Under the pieces are notes generated by a model. It saw only the letters and a program-made list of their open reading frames with translations. It ran no database searches and was not told where the DNA came from. Shown here piece by piece: positions 8,908 through 17,589 of a DNA stretch of 45,468 bases. Origin of the DNA: Hyperthermus sp. (GTDB lineage Archaea > Thermoproteota > Thermoprotei_A > Sulfolobales > Pyrodictiaceae); assembly GCA_003978665.1 (NCBI GenBank), contig QNYQ01000026.1, forward strand, positions 1-45,468. Reading direction: 5' to 3'. Position numbers and translations under genes: made by a program. The first letter of the stretch is position 1. Every line of letters begins with the position of its first letter.

Positions 8908-9606
8908 ATGGCGTATAGGAGGAGAAAAGCTGGAGGAAGGTGGTCCGGCATGAGGCGTGGGGTATCCCTCGTAGCTATAGGGGCTTTCATCCTGGCAGTA
9001 GTGGCTGCTGGAGCGCTCGCACTAGCGCTTAGCGAGAGTGAGGCGCAGAAGGAGTTTCAGGCTAAGGGCTGTGTAGGCTGCCATAACGGGCAGATAGCAC
9101 CAGACTTTAAGGGAGTAATTGCTAAGCTGAAGAGCTGGGCCACTAAATACGCGAGCCTCGATGAGGCCGTAGCCTCTGAGGCATCGAGCTTCAGCATGCC
9201 TCAGTTCAAGACCGCGAAAAACTGGAATGATTTGATGAGCAAGATGCCCGGTATCACCGACGAGTTAAAGAAGTTCTTTGAGCAGGTCTACGCTAAGGCT
9301 AAAGGGGCTGGCGGCAAGGCTGCTGGTGCAGCAAAAGCCACTACGACTGCTCCAGCAGCCGCCGCGGCTGCTGCCCCCAAGACTGTAACAGTCACGGTAA
9401 CCACCACTAAGAGTATGGTAAGCACCGTCGTCAAGACGATAACCAAGACTGTGACGGAGAAGGAGATACTAACAGAGACTATGGGCACACCCACCTGCGA
9501 GGAAGGAACGGCGAAGCTCGTATCCAAGGCTGCCTTCGTGGCCGCTGTAATAATAGCTATTGCAGCCATAGCTGTAGCATACATGTTTATGTCTGCGAGA
9601 AGCTAG
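8908..9606 (+). CDS. Monoheme cytochrome c with Ala/Thr-rich stalk and C-terminal TM anchor
   Basis: KEFQAKGCVGCHNGQIAPDFKG is a heme site. It is followed by KAAGAAKATTTAPAAAAAAAPKTVTVTVTTTK...TITKTVTEKEILTET and the helix AAFVAAVIIAIAAIAVAYMF. Confidence 0.85.
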   Translation: MAYRRRKAGGRWSGMRRGVSLVAIGAFILAVVAAGALALALSESEAQKEFQAKGCVGCHNGQIAPDFKGVIAKLKSWATKYASLDEAVASEASSFSMPQFKTAKNWNDLMSKMPGITDELKKFFEQVYAKAKGAGGKAAGAAKATTTAPAAAAAAAPKTVTVTVTTTKSMVSTVVKTITKTVTEKEILTETMGTPTCEEGTAKLVSKAAFVAAVIIAIAAIAVAYMFMSARS

Positions 9607-9646
9607 CGTGCCAGGCGGCCAGGGCCTAATGGTAGCCTGATTAACG

Positions 9647-9652
9647 TTTTTT
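9647..9652 (+). terminator. Candidate oligo-T terminator after the cytochrome cluster
   Basis: AACGTTTTTTACAC about 40 nt downstream of the stop of the 8908-9606 CDS. Confidence 0.3.
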
Positions 9653-9715
9653 ACACTACGTAAAGCTCTCGCTACACCGACCCTCCTTCCCCTTTCCCGG
9701 ACCGTCTCTTATTGT

Positions 9716-10849
9716 TTGCCTGCTGGGTGCCGGGTCTTCATCGCTGTTCTGGAAGGGGTTAGCATGAGGGATGTGGGCTGTCTTGGTGGGGATTGTAGAG
9801 AGTTTCTAAGGACTCTTGGTGAGGGAAGGGTTGCGCTAGTTGTTGTTGCTGGTTCGACGCGTACATCGACCATTCCTGGGCTGAGTATAGCTGGGCCTTC
9901 GCCTCAGGCTACCCTGTGGACTCCTACGCTTGATGTGGAATACCTTGTTGCCGGTAGGCCTCTTTCCCTCGATGTTATACCCGTGTCTCCTCAGGGGCTG
10001 CCGACTCCTGCAGTGATTACTAGGGCTATTGTAGAAGAGTTGGCCGTGTCCCTGCTTGTTGTTGATGCTGGAGTTGTGTATGAGCCTCGGATCCCGCATG
10101 TGAGGCTTCCTTCGCGTACTCCTGGCGGGAGGATTGATGTTGAACGAGCTCTCCCGGAGGGTGTTGCTGAGAGGTTGTTTAGTGAGTCGAGGATGTTGGG
10201 TAGGATGTTGGCGAGAGGGTTTGATGTGGTCATAGTGGGCGAGACTATTCCAGGCGGCACGACTGTTGCTGCTGCATTGCTTGAAGCGCTGTGTTGTAGG
10301 GGGCTGGGAAGGGTTAGCAGTAGCTCTGCCAGCAATCCGCATGAGCTGCGTTCGCGTGTTGTTGAAAGGGCTCTTAGCAGGCTTAGGGTGGAGAGAGGGC
10401 TCGATGTGTTTGATGTTGTAGAGTGTGTTGGAGACCCCGTCCACGTATCTATCGCGGGGCTCGCTGCCGGTATTATCGACGCTGGTGCCTGGGCCGGGCT
10501 TGGGGGAGGTACTCAGATGGCTGCCGTGCTGGCTTTGATGTCGAGAATAGAGTCTGGTGCATTAGAGAGAACGGTTGTGCTTACAACTCCATGGATAATA
10601 AGTGATCCAAGCTCCGACATTGAGGGTTTGGTGAGGGATGCGGGGGGTGGTGTGCCCATAGTGTATCCTAAGCTGTCTTTCTCTTCAATGGCTAGTCCCG
10701 GTTTACGGGCATACGAGAAGGGCTACGTCAAGGAGGGTGTTGCGGCAGGAGCTTCAATGGTGCTGGGCCTCGCCCGTGGGCTGGGGGTGGGGGCTCTGTT
10801 AGAGCTTATTGAGAGCGAGTATGTTAGGGTGGCTGCTGGTGGAGGCTAG
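9716..10849 (+). CDS. cobT: Archaeal CobT-like nicotinate-nucleotide:dimethylbenzimidazole phosphoribosyltransferase family
   Basis: TSTIPGLSIAGPSPQATLWTPTLDVEYLVAG, VGETIPGGTTVAAALLEAL and GGGTQMAAVLAL, plus its position in a cobalamin operon. Confidence 0.85.
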   Translation: MPAGCRVFIAVLEGVSMRDVGCLGGDCREFLRTLGEGRVALVVVAGSTRTSTIPGLSIAGPSPQATLWTPTLDVEYLVAGRPLSLDVIPVSPQGLPTPAVITRAIVEELAVSLLVVDAGVVYEPRIPHVRLPSRTPGGRIDVERALPEGVAERLFSESRMLGRMLARGFDVVIVGETIPGGTTVAAALLEALCCRGLGRVSSSSASNPHELRSRVVERALSRLRVERGLDVFDVVECVGDPVHVSIAGLAAGIIDAGAWAGLGGGTQMAAVLALMSRIESGALERTVVLTTPWIISDPSSDIEGLVRDAGGGVPIVYPKLSFSSMASPGLRAYEKGYVKEGVAAGASMVLGLARGLGVGALLELIESEYVRVAAGGG

Positions 10850-11906
10850 GGTAAGCCTGGTTGGCGACAGCCTTGTCATCGACATGGGCTTGCAGCTTCA
10901 TGTTGCCTCAAGCCTGCATGGTCTTAGGAGGGCCCGCTACATAGTATTCCATTATGTTGACGAGGACTTTACAGTAGATGATGTCGATAGTTTATCCCGG
11001 CGCTTGTTGGCCGGGCTAGGCCTTCCCGTAGGAGATTCTCTGGTGTTTTTCACGGCTGTGGAAAGGGGCAAGCATATAGGCGTTAGGGATGGCCCCGTTC
11101 ACGTGTATGCTACGGTTGGCTTGAAGCCTCCCGTCTGTATTAACTATGATAGCCTTTATGAGCCCCCGTTGGCGGGCACGATCAACGTGCTTGCTGTGGC
11201 GTATGAGCCTCTCTCTGAGCCGGCTTTAATCGACTTGTTTAGGGTTGTTGTCGAGGCGAAGACTCTTGCGGCTAGCATGCTGGGGCTTAGGTGTAAAGGT
11301 AGGGCTGCTGGAACGGTAACTGATGCGATAGCTGTGGCTGCACCAGTTAGGCCCAGGGGGCATAGGTGGGCGGGAATGGCTACTAGGCTCGGCAACCGGG
11401 CTGCAAGGCTTGTATGGAGGGCTGTGGTTGCTGGTGATGAGAGGAGTGTCGAGGAGAGGCTTCGAGGCTTTCTCGGCGTCGGCTTAAGGGAGCTCGTGGA
11501 GGATGCTGCAAAACTGTATGCTGAGGCTCCTCTCGGGGATCCCGGCGGGTTTGAGAAGATATTTGCTGAGAAGCTGGCCATGGTGCTTAGAGACCCGAAC
11601 GTGTGGTCGCTCATTATCGCGGCTAGAGAGCTCGACCTCTACGGCTCCTCCGGCCTAATACCCGGGGTGAGTGAGGAGGAGTTCAATAGGGATAGCGGGA
11701 GGATCGTGGCTGATGAGGTCATGGGCTCAATGCTCGCCCTCTATCTCGCTGGCTTCAAGGGGCTCCTGGCCACATACTGGGTTGATAGAGAGAAGGATAG
11801 GCTTGGCCTACACCTCTCCCGCCTGCCCGTGTTCGAGGACGATATTGCAGCAGCGCTTGTCGGCTCGATCCTAGCCAGGATATATGATGAGGCCAGCGGG
11901 CAATGA
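10809..11906 (+). CDS. cbiS: Bifunctional adenosylcobinamide amidohydrolase (CbiZ domain) / alpha-ribazole phosphatase (CobZ-like domain), CbiS-type
   Basis: The N-terminal half has GRAAGTVTDAIAVAAP (CbiZ). The C-terminal half ELVEDAAKLYAEAPLGDPGGFEKIFAEKLAMVLRDPNVWSLIIAARELD...FKGLLATYWVDREK...FEDDIAAALVGSILARIYDE resembles CobZ. Confidence 0.8.
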   Translation: MRASMLGWLLVEARVSLVGDSLVIDMGLQLHVASSLHGLRRARYIVFHYVDEDFTVDDVDSLSRRLLAGLGLPVGDSLVFFTAVERGKHIGVRDGPVHVYATVGLKPPVCINYDSLYEPPLAGTINVLAVAYEPLSEPALIDLFRVVVEAKTLAASMLGLRCKGRAAGTVTDAIAVAAPVRPRGHRWAGMATRLGNRAARLVWRAVVAGDERSVEERLRGFLGVGLRELVEDAAKLYAEAPLGDPGGFEKIFAEKLAMVLRDPNVWSLIIAARELDLYGSSGLIPGVSEEEFNRDSGRIVADEVMGSMLALYLAGFKGLLATYWVDREKDRLGLHLSRLPVFEDDIAAALVGSILARIYDEASGQ

Positions 11907-12436
11907 GGCTAGCTGCCGTGGTCATGGCTGGGGGCTCCGCTTTAAGGATGGGTGGGGTTGTGAAGCCGCTGTTGCCAGTGTGTGGGGTACCTATGATTGT
12001 TAGGGTGTTGTCCGCTCTCTCGCCGATAGCAGATAGCGTAGTGGTTGCTACATCACCTTCCACAACCCCGTTCCTTAAGGGTGTTTGCAGCCTCCTTCGA
12101 CCCGACTCATGCATAGAGCTGGCGGGCAGCTCCTATCCAGCTGACATGCGTCTCGCAAGCCTAATCATTACTAAACGCCCCCTACTCTTCGTTCCAGCAG
12201 ATACGCCTCTGCTAACATCAGGGGTTCTGGAGGGTTTTGTGAAGGCTTCACTGAGGATGGGGAAGGGGCTTGTCACGTTGCTTGGCAGGAGTGGCCCGGT
12301 TGGAATTTCAATTCTATTAGACCATTTTAATCCCTGGAGTAATATAACTCTCAGCGATGACTCATCATTGTTCAACGTTAACACCTGGAGCGATTACGTG
12401 AGGGCGAATAGGCTTTGCAGCATGCAGCGCTCCTAA
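11903..12436 (+). CDS. cobY: Adenosylcobinamide-phosphate guanylyltransferase (archaeal CobY)
   Basis: AAVVMAGGSALRMGGVVKPLLPVCGVPMIVRVLSAL nucleotidyltransferase motif and FVPADTPLLTSGVL. ATGA 4-nt overlap with cbiS. Confidence 0.85.
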   Translation: MRLAAVVMAGGSALRMGGVVKPLLPVCGVPMIVRVLSALSPIADSVVVATSPSTTPFLKGVCSLLRPDSCIELAGSSYPADMRLASLIITKRPLLFVPADTPLLTSGVLEGFVKASLRMGKGLVTLLGRSGPVGISILLDHFNPWSNITLSDDSSLFNVNTWSDYVRANRLCSMQRS

Positions 12437-13518
12437 AGCATGGCGGCCAGCCACCTCCATGGGCGGAGGATTTCAGCGCGCCCCTAAACCCTCTCGGACC
12501 CCCCTACACTATTGCTGACCTATTAGGCGAGTGTGTGAAGGCCAGCGTGTATACTCGGTACCCCAGCCCCGATTACCGTGGCCTCCGCGAAGCCATAGCG
12601 GCCTTCCACGGCGTTGATGCAGGGGAAGTAGTGGTGGTTAATGGGGCGGCAGAGGCCTTAACGCTGATCCCGGCTATGCTGCGTGCTAGAAGGCTTATCG
12701 TTATAGAGCCGAGCTACGGCGATCATGGCGTTCAAGCTAGGCTATGGGGTGTTGAGCTGCGCAGGGTCCTTGTAGATCCCGGTACCGGTTCTTGGCTTGG
12801 GCAGGATGTTTTCTATAGTCTCCTCGTAGACCATGGTATAGTGTTGCTGACGAGGCCCAACAATCCCGTAGGCTATCTTGTAGCCCCTGACATAATATAT
12901 GAGCTTGCCGAGAAGCTTTCACGGAGAGACAGCATGCTTGTTGTCGATGAAGCCTTTATAGACCTGGCCCCAGGCGCCGAACCCTTGGGCTTGACTGATG
13001 GACTTATCGTGGTGAGGAGTTTCACCAAGGCATTTGCCTTGCCGGGAATAAGGCTCGGCTACATCTACGCTGAGGCAAGCCTCGCATCAAGGCTCCGCCT
13101 AATGCTTCAGCCATGGCCCGTGTCCAGCATCTCATCATGTGTTTACTCGAAGCTCCTCTCCACAACCTCCGTGAAAAACTACTTGGAGAGGGCCAGGAGC
13201 CTCATAGCAGAGGAGGCCCCCAGGATTAGGAGTGCCCTCTCCTCGATGGGGCTTGTAGCCTACCCTACCAGTGCCCCCTTTATACTGGTTAGGCACAGGG
13301 GACTCACCCATCCAGGCTTCCAAGAGGAGCTTGCTAGGCGTGGCGTGTATGTTCGCGATGCTAGCAGCTTCTATGGTTTGGGGCCAGATTACAGTAGGGT
13401 ATCGGTTAGGACTCCAGGCCATAACGACTTACTCCTCAAGGTATTCAAGATGGTGGTCGAGGAGCAATGGGGTTTGCTTCAAGGCTTACAGCCTTCCCGT
13501 GCCTCCTCTCCTTCCTAA
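12415..13518 (+). CDS. CobD/CobC-like aminotransferase class I/II (threonine-phosphate decarboxylase family)
   Basis: HGGQPPPWAEDFSAPLNPLGPP, RYPSPDYRGLREAIAAFHGV, VVDEAFIDLAPG and SFTKAFALPGIRLGY (PLP lysine). Confidence 0.85.
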   Translation: MQHAALLKHGGQPPPWAEDFSAPLNPLGPPYTIADLLGECVKASVYTRYPSPDYRGLREAIAAFHGVDAGEVVVVNGAAEALTLIPAMLRARRLIVIEPSYGDHGVQARLWGVELRRVLVDPGTGSWLGQDVFYSLLVDHGIVLLTRPNNPVGYLVAPDIIYELAEKLSRRDSMLVVDEAFIDLAPGAEPLGLTDGLIVVRSFTKAFALPGIRLGYIYAEASLASRLRLMLQPWPVSSISSCVYSKLLSTTSVKNYLERARSLIAEEAPRIRSALSSMGLVAYPTSAPFILVRHRGLTHPGFQEELARRGVYVRDASSFYGLGPDYSRVSVRTPGHNDLLLKVFKMVVEEQWGLLQGLQPSRASSPS

Positions 13519-14219
13519 CAAGGATACCGGGCAGATGCCATGACGTGAGAAGGGCTGCCTACGCGTTTCCCCTCGCCCCCCTGGTGGGTTTGGTAGAAGG
13601 GCTTCTCCTGTCGCTCCTTGCATCTATGATGCATTGTAGCCCTAGGATTACGGGTGCCCTTCTACTGGTGGCTCACCTCATGCTTACGGGCGGTATTCAC
13701 ATGGAGGGGTTCGCTGACTATAGTGATGCTGTAGGTGCTGGTGCGCGTGGGAATAGGGCCTTGGAGCTGCTAAAGGACCCTAGGAGGGGAGGCTTTGCGG
13801 TCATCTTTACGGCTGTCCTTGTTATCGCGAAGTATGCTGGCTATGCGTCCCTGGCAGAGAAGCCGTTAGCGTTACTGTCGCCGTATGTAGCCTCCACCGA
13901 GGCAATGTATATTGCCAGCATTATCCTGCCCTCAGCCAATGCTGAAGGCTTGGGCATGCTCTTTAAGAAGCTTGGAGCAGTTGGGGACGGAGTTATGGTT
14001 AATATCGTGGCGTTCGCCCTTTCCTCGCTTACAGTGGTTTGGCTCCTGCCTCAAGACTCTCTTATAGCATTGTCCACGGGTGTTTTAGCAGGCTTACTCG
14101 CCGCCATTGACGCGTTGAAGAGGATCGGGAGAGTCTCGGGTGACGCCCTAGGCTTCGTCTACGAAGTGTCTAACACAGCATCAATCCTAGGTGTCGCGGC
14201 ACATGGCTGCGCCTCCTGA
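13467..14219 (+). CDS. cobS: Adenosylcobinamide-GDP ribazoletransferase (cobalamin 5'-phosphate synthase)
   Basis: FLTRIPG..., GGIHMEGFADYSDAVGAGARGNRALELLKDPRRGGFAV (CobS signature), polytopic. Confidence 0.9.
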   Translation: MGFASRLTAFPCLLSFLTRIPGRCHDVRRAAYAFPLAPLVGLVEGLLLSLLASMMHCSPRITGALLLVAHLMLTGGIHMEGFADYSDAVGAGARGNRALELLKDPRRGGFAVIFTAVLVIAKYAGYASLAEKPLALLSPYVASTEAMYIASIILPSANAEGLGMLFKKLGAVGDGVMVNIVAFALSSLTVVWLLPQDSLIALSTGVLAGLLAAIDALKRIGRVSGDALGFVYEVSNTASILGVAAHGCAS

Positions 14220-15147
14220 ATGGGTTTATCCTGGAAGAGAGCTCATGCTATACTCAATACTCTTATCCCACCTACTTGACGTGGTCTATCCCTTCCACAC
14301 AGGTATTCTTTTATCTCTCCACCCGGTTCACACCAGCTATGTCATGTCCCTGAGGCTTGCCCCTCCATTCTCCTCTAGGATGCGTGGCGTGCTTGTATGG
14401 TTTGTTGTGGTGGTTGTGCACATTGCACTATACTCCCTCATCCTCTACGCTGCCTGGAGCATATCTCGCTTCCTCTGGCTCCTAGCATCTTCGTGGATTC
14501 TGAAGACCTCTTTCTCACTGAGACTGCTGCTTGAAACAGTCAGTGGAGTAGGAGCTAGGCTGGACGGGGGCGATGTATGGGGGGCTAGGAGGCTCGTAAG
14601 CGGTATTGTTAGAAGGGATGTGAGGGAGCTGGGGCCGGGTCATGTGGCTAGTGCAGCACTTGAAAGCCTCGCCGAAAGCATGGTTGATGGATACGTTTCC
14701 CCCCTCTTCTATGCTCTAGCCCTAGGGCCTCTGGGCGCGCTGCTTCAAAGGCTAGCAAACACTCTTGACGGCTCCCTAGGCTATAAGACCCCAGAGTATA
14801 GGGATGTTGGATGGTTTAGTGCGCGTATGGATACAGTACTCAACTACGTGCCTGCCAGGCTTACAGCCCTCTTGCTCATTCTCCTATCACCTATAGCGTT
14901 AGGTGATCCCAGGCGGGCGTGGATGGTGTGGAGGCGTGATGCAAGCGCTACGGATAGCGTCAACGCTGGCCACCCTATGTCAGCCATGGCCGGGGCTCTT
15001 GGGGTAAGACTGGAGAAGAAAGGGTACTATAAGCTGGGGGAGGGACCTCTTCCAGGCCCCCTGCACGTAAGGCTTGGGTTGAGACTAGCGGTGGCGGCTG
15101 CGCTTGCTTGGCTTTCCATATGTATTATTGTGCTCTCACTACTCTAA
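14191..15147 (+). CDS. cbiB: Adenosylcobinamide-phosphate synthase
   Basis: DVWGARRLVSGIVRRDVRELGPGHVASAALESLAESMVDGYVSPLFYA, NTLDGSLGYKTPEYRDVGWFSARMDTVLNYVPARLTAL and GHPMSAMAGALGVRLEKKGYYKLGEG. Confidence 0.93.
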   Translation: MSRHMAAPPEWVYPGRELMLYSILLSHLLDVVYPFHTGILLSLHPVHTSYVMSLRLAPPFSSRMRGVLVWFVVVVVHIALYSLILYAAWSISRFLWLLASSWILKTSFSLRLLLETVSGVGARLDGGDVWGARRLVSGIVRRDVRELGPGHVASAALESLAESMVDGYVSPLFYALALGPLGALLQRLANTLDGSLGYKTPEYRDVGWFSARMDTVLNYVPARLTALLLILLSPIALGDPRRAWMVWRRDASATDSVNAGHPMSAMAGALGVRLEKKGYYKLGEGPLPGPLHVRLGLRLAVAAALAWLSICIIVLSLL

Positions 15148-15927
15148 CGTCGCCCCTATCATCTCCTCAAGCACCCTTCTAGATAGGACAGCCGTACCGG
15201 ACCCCGCCTCCGCGGGCGTTTTCGGCCTCTCGGCGATAATCTTCAGCCCGTACTGCGAGAGTATTAAGCGGAGTATTGACTTACCCTCATTTCCTCCCCC
15301 TCTTACACAGTCCATGGGAGTGTTAAATGCTACTTCAAGGATGTCGTCACTAAGGAATGGAGCCAGTGCTTTCACGCCTATACACTCGGCCAATTCTACT
15401 CCAGGATAGCGCCCCTTGACAGCCATGTTGAGGATCGTCGTATACAGTTCTCTTCCTAGAAGGTGTAGCATGAAGCTATACCCGGCGAAGAGTTCGTCTC
15501 CCCCATCGCCTATGATCGTGCAGCCGCATCCATGCTCCTGTGCAGCCTCAAGAACCCTCATGAACACTACATCATTCCTTAACTCAATGTGGTTTCTCCT
15601 CCCCGTACATTCAACGATCCTCTTCCAGCGAGATACTATGTAGCTGTCGTCTATAGGGATCTCGGTCAAGTCGATCAACAGGCTTGAGGCGAGAAGCCTC
15701 GCGTACACGAGGTCTCTGGGGACACCCTTCGTGTAGAAGGCTATGAAGCCCTGGAGCTCACGGTTCTCTAGCCTAGCAGCTAAGGCTAGCACTGAGGTAT
15801 CAATACCTCCGCTGAGAGCTATACAGTCACAGCCACTGCTCCCTATAACCCTCCTAAGCCTATCCAGGAGGAGGCTTGCGGTTGTATGGCAGTCAAGTCC
15901 AGCCATGAACCACACCCACGGGATCAT
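15139..15927 (-). CDS. Stand-alone asparagine synthase-like (AsnB C-terminal, PP-loop) protein without glutaminase domain
   Basis: CIALSGGIDTSVLALAA PP-loop, CTIIGDGGDELFAGYSFML, and VKALAPFLSDDILEVAFNTP. No N-terminal Ntn-type amidotransferase domain is present. Confidence 0.85.
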   Translation of the reverse strand: MIPWVWFMAGLDCHTTASLLLDRLRRVIGSSGCDCIALSGGIDTSVLALAARLENRELQGFIAFYTKGVPRDLVYARLLASSLLIDLTEIPIDDSYIVSRWKRIVECTGRRNHIELRNDVVFMRVLEAAQEHGCGCTIIGDGGDELFAGYSFMLHLLGRELYTTILNMAVKGRYPGVELAECIGVKALAPFLSDDILEVAFNTPMDCVRGGGNEGKSILRLILSQYGLKIIAERPKTPAEAGSGTAVLSRRVLEEMIGATLE

Positions 15928-16166
15928 GCGGCAGTATTACTGGCTCCGGGTAGCTAGTGGCGTGCATTCACGGTAGTGCGCTCCTCCCTCCTCGGCTCGC
16001 AGGTAATGCTGCATCGTTAGAGTCATTGCCAAGGCTTGTTAGAGGACTGCCTCGCGCTTCTAGTCTGGGGGCGCGCCAGGTACCTCCTTCTTTGGCTGGT
16101 CTGGGGAGAAACGTTGAGGCTCAGGGGGATCGATAAAGATGTGATTATGATTTTGAGGTAGGGGAG

Positions 16167-16514
16167 TCATGTGAGCCCATACTCCTTCTTGGCTTTCTCG
16201 ATCGCGTCTCTGATTCTTGTCCCGGCTGGGATTACCATGTTCTTTATCTTCATCTCGGCGAGTACTGCTTGCGCGTTAGGGCCGAATGCTGGACCTATGA
16301 CTATGTCCACGCCTTCGTTTATTAATGCTTGTATAGCTTTGATGGCGGCTCCGCCGGTTGCCTGTGCTCCGGGGTTGTCAATTATCTTGATGTTTTGTAC
16401 CTCTCCTTTCTCGTCTAGTTCGACTATTGTGAATTTGGGTGCTCTCGCAAACCTGGAGGCAACTACATCGTCTAAGCCCTTGCTGTCTTCTGAGGCAATA
16501 GCTATCTTAGGCAT
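16167..16514 (-). CDS. Dinitrogenase iron-molybdenum cofactor biosynthesis-like protein (NifX/NifB C-terminal family)
   Basis: KIAIASEDSKGLDDVVASRFARAPKFTIVELDEKG...NPGAQATGGAAIKAIQALINEGVDIVIGPAFGPNAQAVLAEMKIK. Confidence 0.9.
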   Translation of the reverse strand: MPKIAIASEDSKGLDDVVASRFARAPKFTIVELDEKGEVQNIKIIDNPGAQATGGAAIKAIQALINEGVDIVIGPAFGPNAQAVLAEMKIKNMVIPAGTRIRDAIEKAKKEYGLT

Positions 16515-16580
16515 GCGGCCTCCACCACTTCTATCAAGGCTTTGTGGCTGCGAAAATAGGGCTTGCGGGGACTGCTCTCC

Positions 16581-17564
16581 TTATCTTCTTGCTCCTATCT
16601 CTCTTGGTTTTATTAGTATGGGTGTATAGTGTACTGGTTTTCGCGGCATGTGTCTCCGTGCCCATTCTCGCCAGTTTCGTACTATGGTGTTCTCTACCTT
16701 TCTTGATATATCTAGTAGGGCTTTGGCTGCTGGCGAGTCGGGATAGAGTTTGATTGGGTGTTTCATTTTGGCTATGGCTGCTGGTACGTGGTCGTCGTAG
16801 GGTATCATGCCTAGTACGTCTATGTTTTCTTCCTTAGCGTATGCGAGTATTTTGTCCAGGTATTCTGGGTTTATGTCGTACTTGTTTATGATGAGTGCTG
16901 AGGGGAGTAGGAATTGTTTGGCTATGGTGTGTACTCTCTTGAGGTCGCTCAAGCCTGCTGGAGTGGGCTCGGTGACTAGTATTGCTGCGTTGGCTCCTGC
17001 GAGCGAGGAGATGACCTGGCATCCGATGCCGGCTGCGGAGTCGACAACTATTATCGTGTTTTCCCTGGCCATTGCTTTTGCCCTGTTCTTTATCTCTGTG
17101 ACAAGCTTCCCTGTATTAGGCCTGCCTGGCAGGAGTTCAGCCATCCAGAGGGGGAACCCGTACCTTGTCTTGGCTAGTCTCACGTAGCCGCGTCCGGTTT
17201 TTACGCGTCTAATGGCCTTCTCGGGGCAGGCTAGGATACATGTTAGACAGCCTTCGCATATAACTGGATTTATGGTGTATTTATTGCCTGTTAGCTCGAC
17301 GGCTTCATAGGGGCATACTTCTGCGCATATGCCGCAGTTAGTGCACTTGGAGTAGTCTATTTCTGAGATCCAGGCGTCCTCGAACCATTCCTCCTTCTCC
17401 CATTTATCGACTTCGAGTACTAGGTGGAGGTTGGGTGCGTCGGCGTCTGCGTCGACGGCTATTACGTCGTAATCTTTCCTATGTAGGTATATTGCGAGTG
17501 CTGAGGAGACCGTGCTCTTTCCTACTCCGCCTTTACCGCTGGCCACAGCTATCTCTAACGCCAT
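16581..17564 (-). CDS. MinD/Mrp-family P-loop ATPase with inserted 2x[4Fe-4S] ferredoxin domain
   Basis: Likely start is the ATG at 17564 (MALEIAVASGKGGVGKSTV deviant Walker A). Inserted clusters are CTNCGICAEVC and CEGCLTCILAC. The ORF track opens at 17618 but that overlaps the upstream gene. Confidence 0.9.
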   Translation of the reverse strand: MALEIAVASGKGGVGKSTVSSALAIYLHRKDYDVIAVDADADAPNLHLVLEVDKWEKEEWFEDAWISEIDYSKCTNCGICAEVCPYEAVELTGNKYTINPVICEGCLTCILACPEKAIRRVKTGRGYVRLAKTRYGFPLWMAELLPGRPNTGKLVTEIKNRAKAMARENTIIVVDSAAGIGCQVISSLAGANAAILVTEPTPAGLSDLKRVHTIAKQFLLPSALIINKYDINPEYLDKILAYAKEENIDVLGMIPYDDHVPAAIAKMKHPIKLYPDSPAAKALLDISRKVENTIVRNWREWARRHMPRKPVHYTPILIKPREIGARR

Positions 17565-17589
17565 GGTCCTTGCAGCCTCCAGGCCTGCC

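Noticed and set aside
9836-10444. 202 aa minus-strand ORF opposite cobT
   Set aside because: Antisense to a clear CobT-family gene; Asn/Pro/Arg-rich with no domain.
16001-16030. GGTAATG...CATTGCC hairpin in the intergenic region upstream of the AsnB-like gene
   Set aside because: Only 7 bp with a G-T pair and a 15-nt loop; not distinguishable from chance.
16544-16753. 69 aa hydrophobic + strand ORF
   Set aside because: Antisense to the C-terminus of the MinD-ferredoxin gene; hydrophobicity is explained by complementarity to charged codons.
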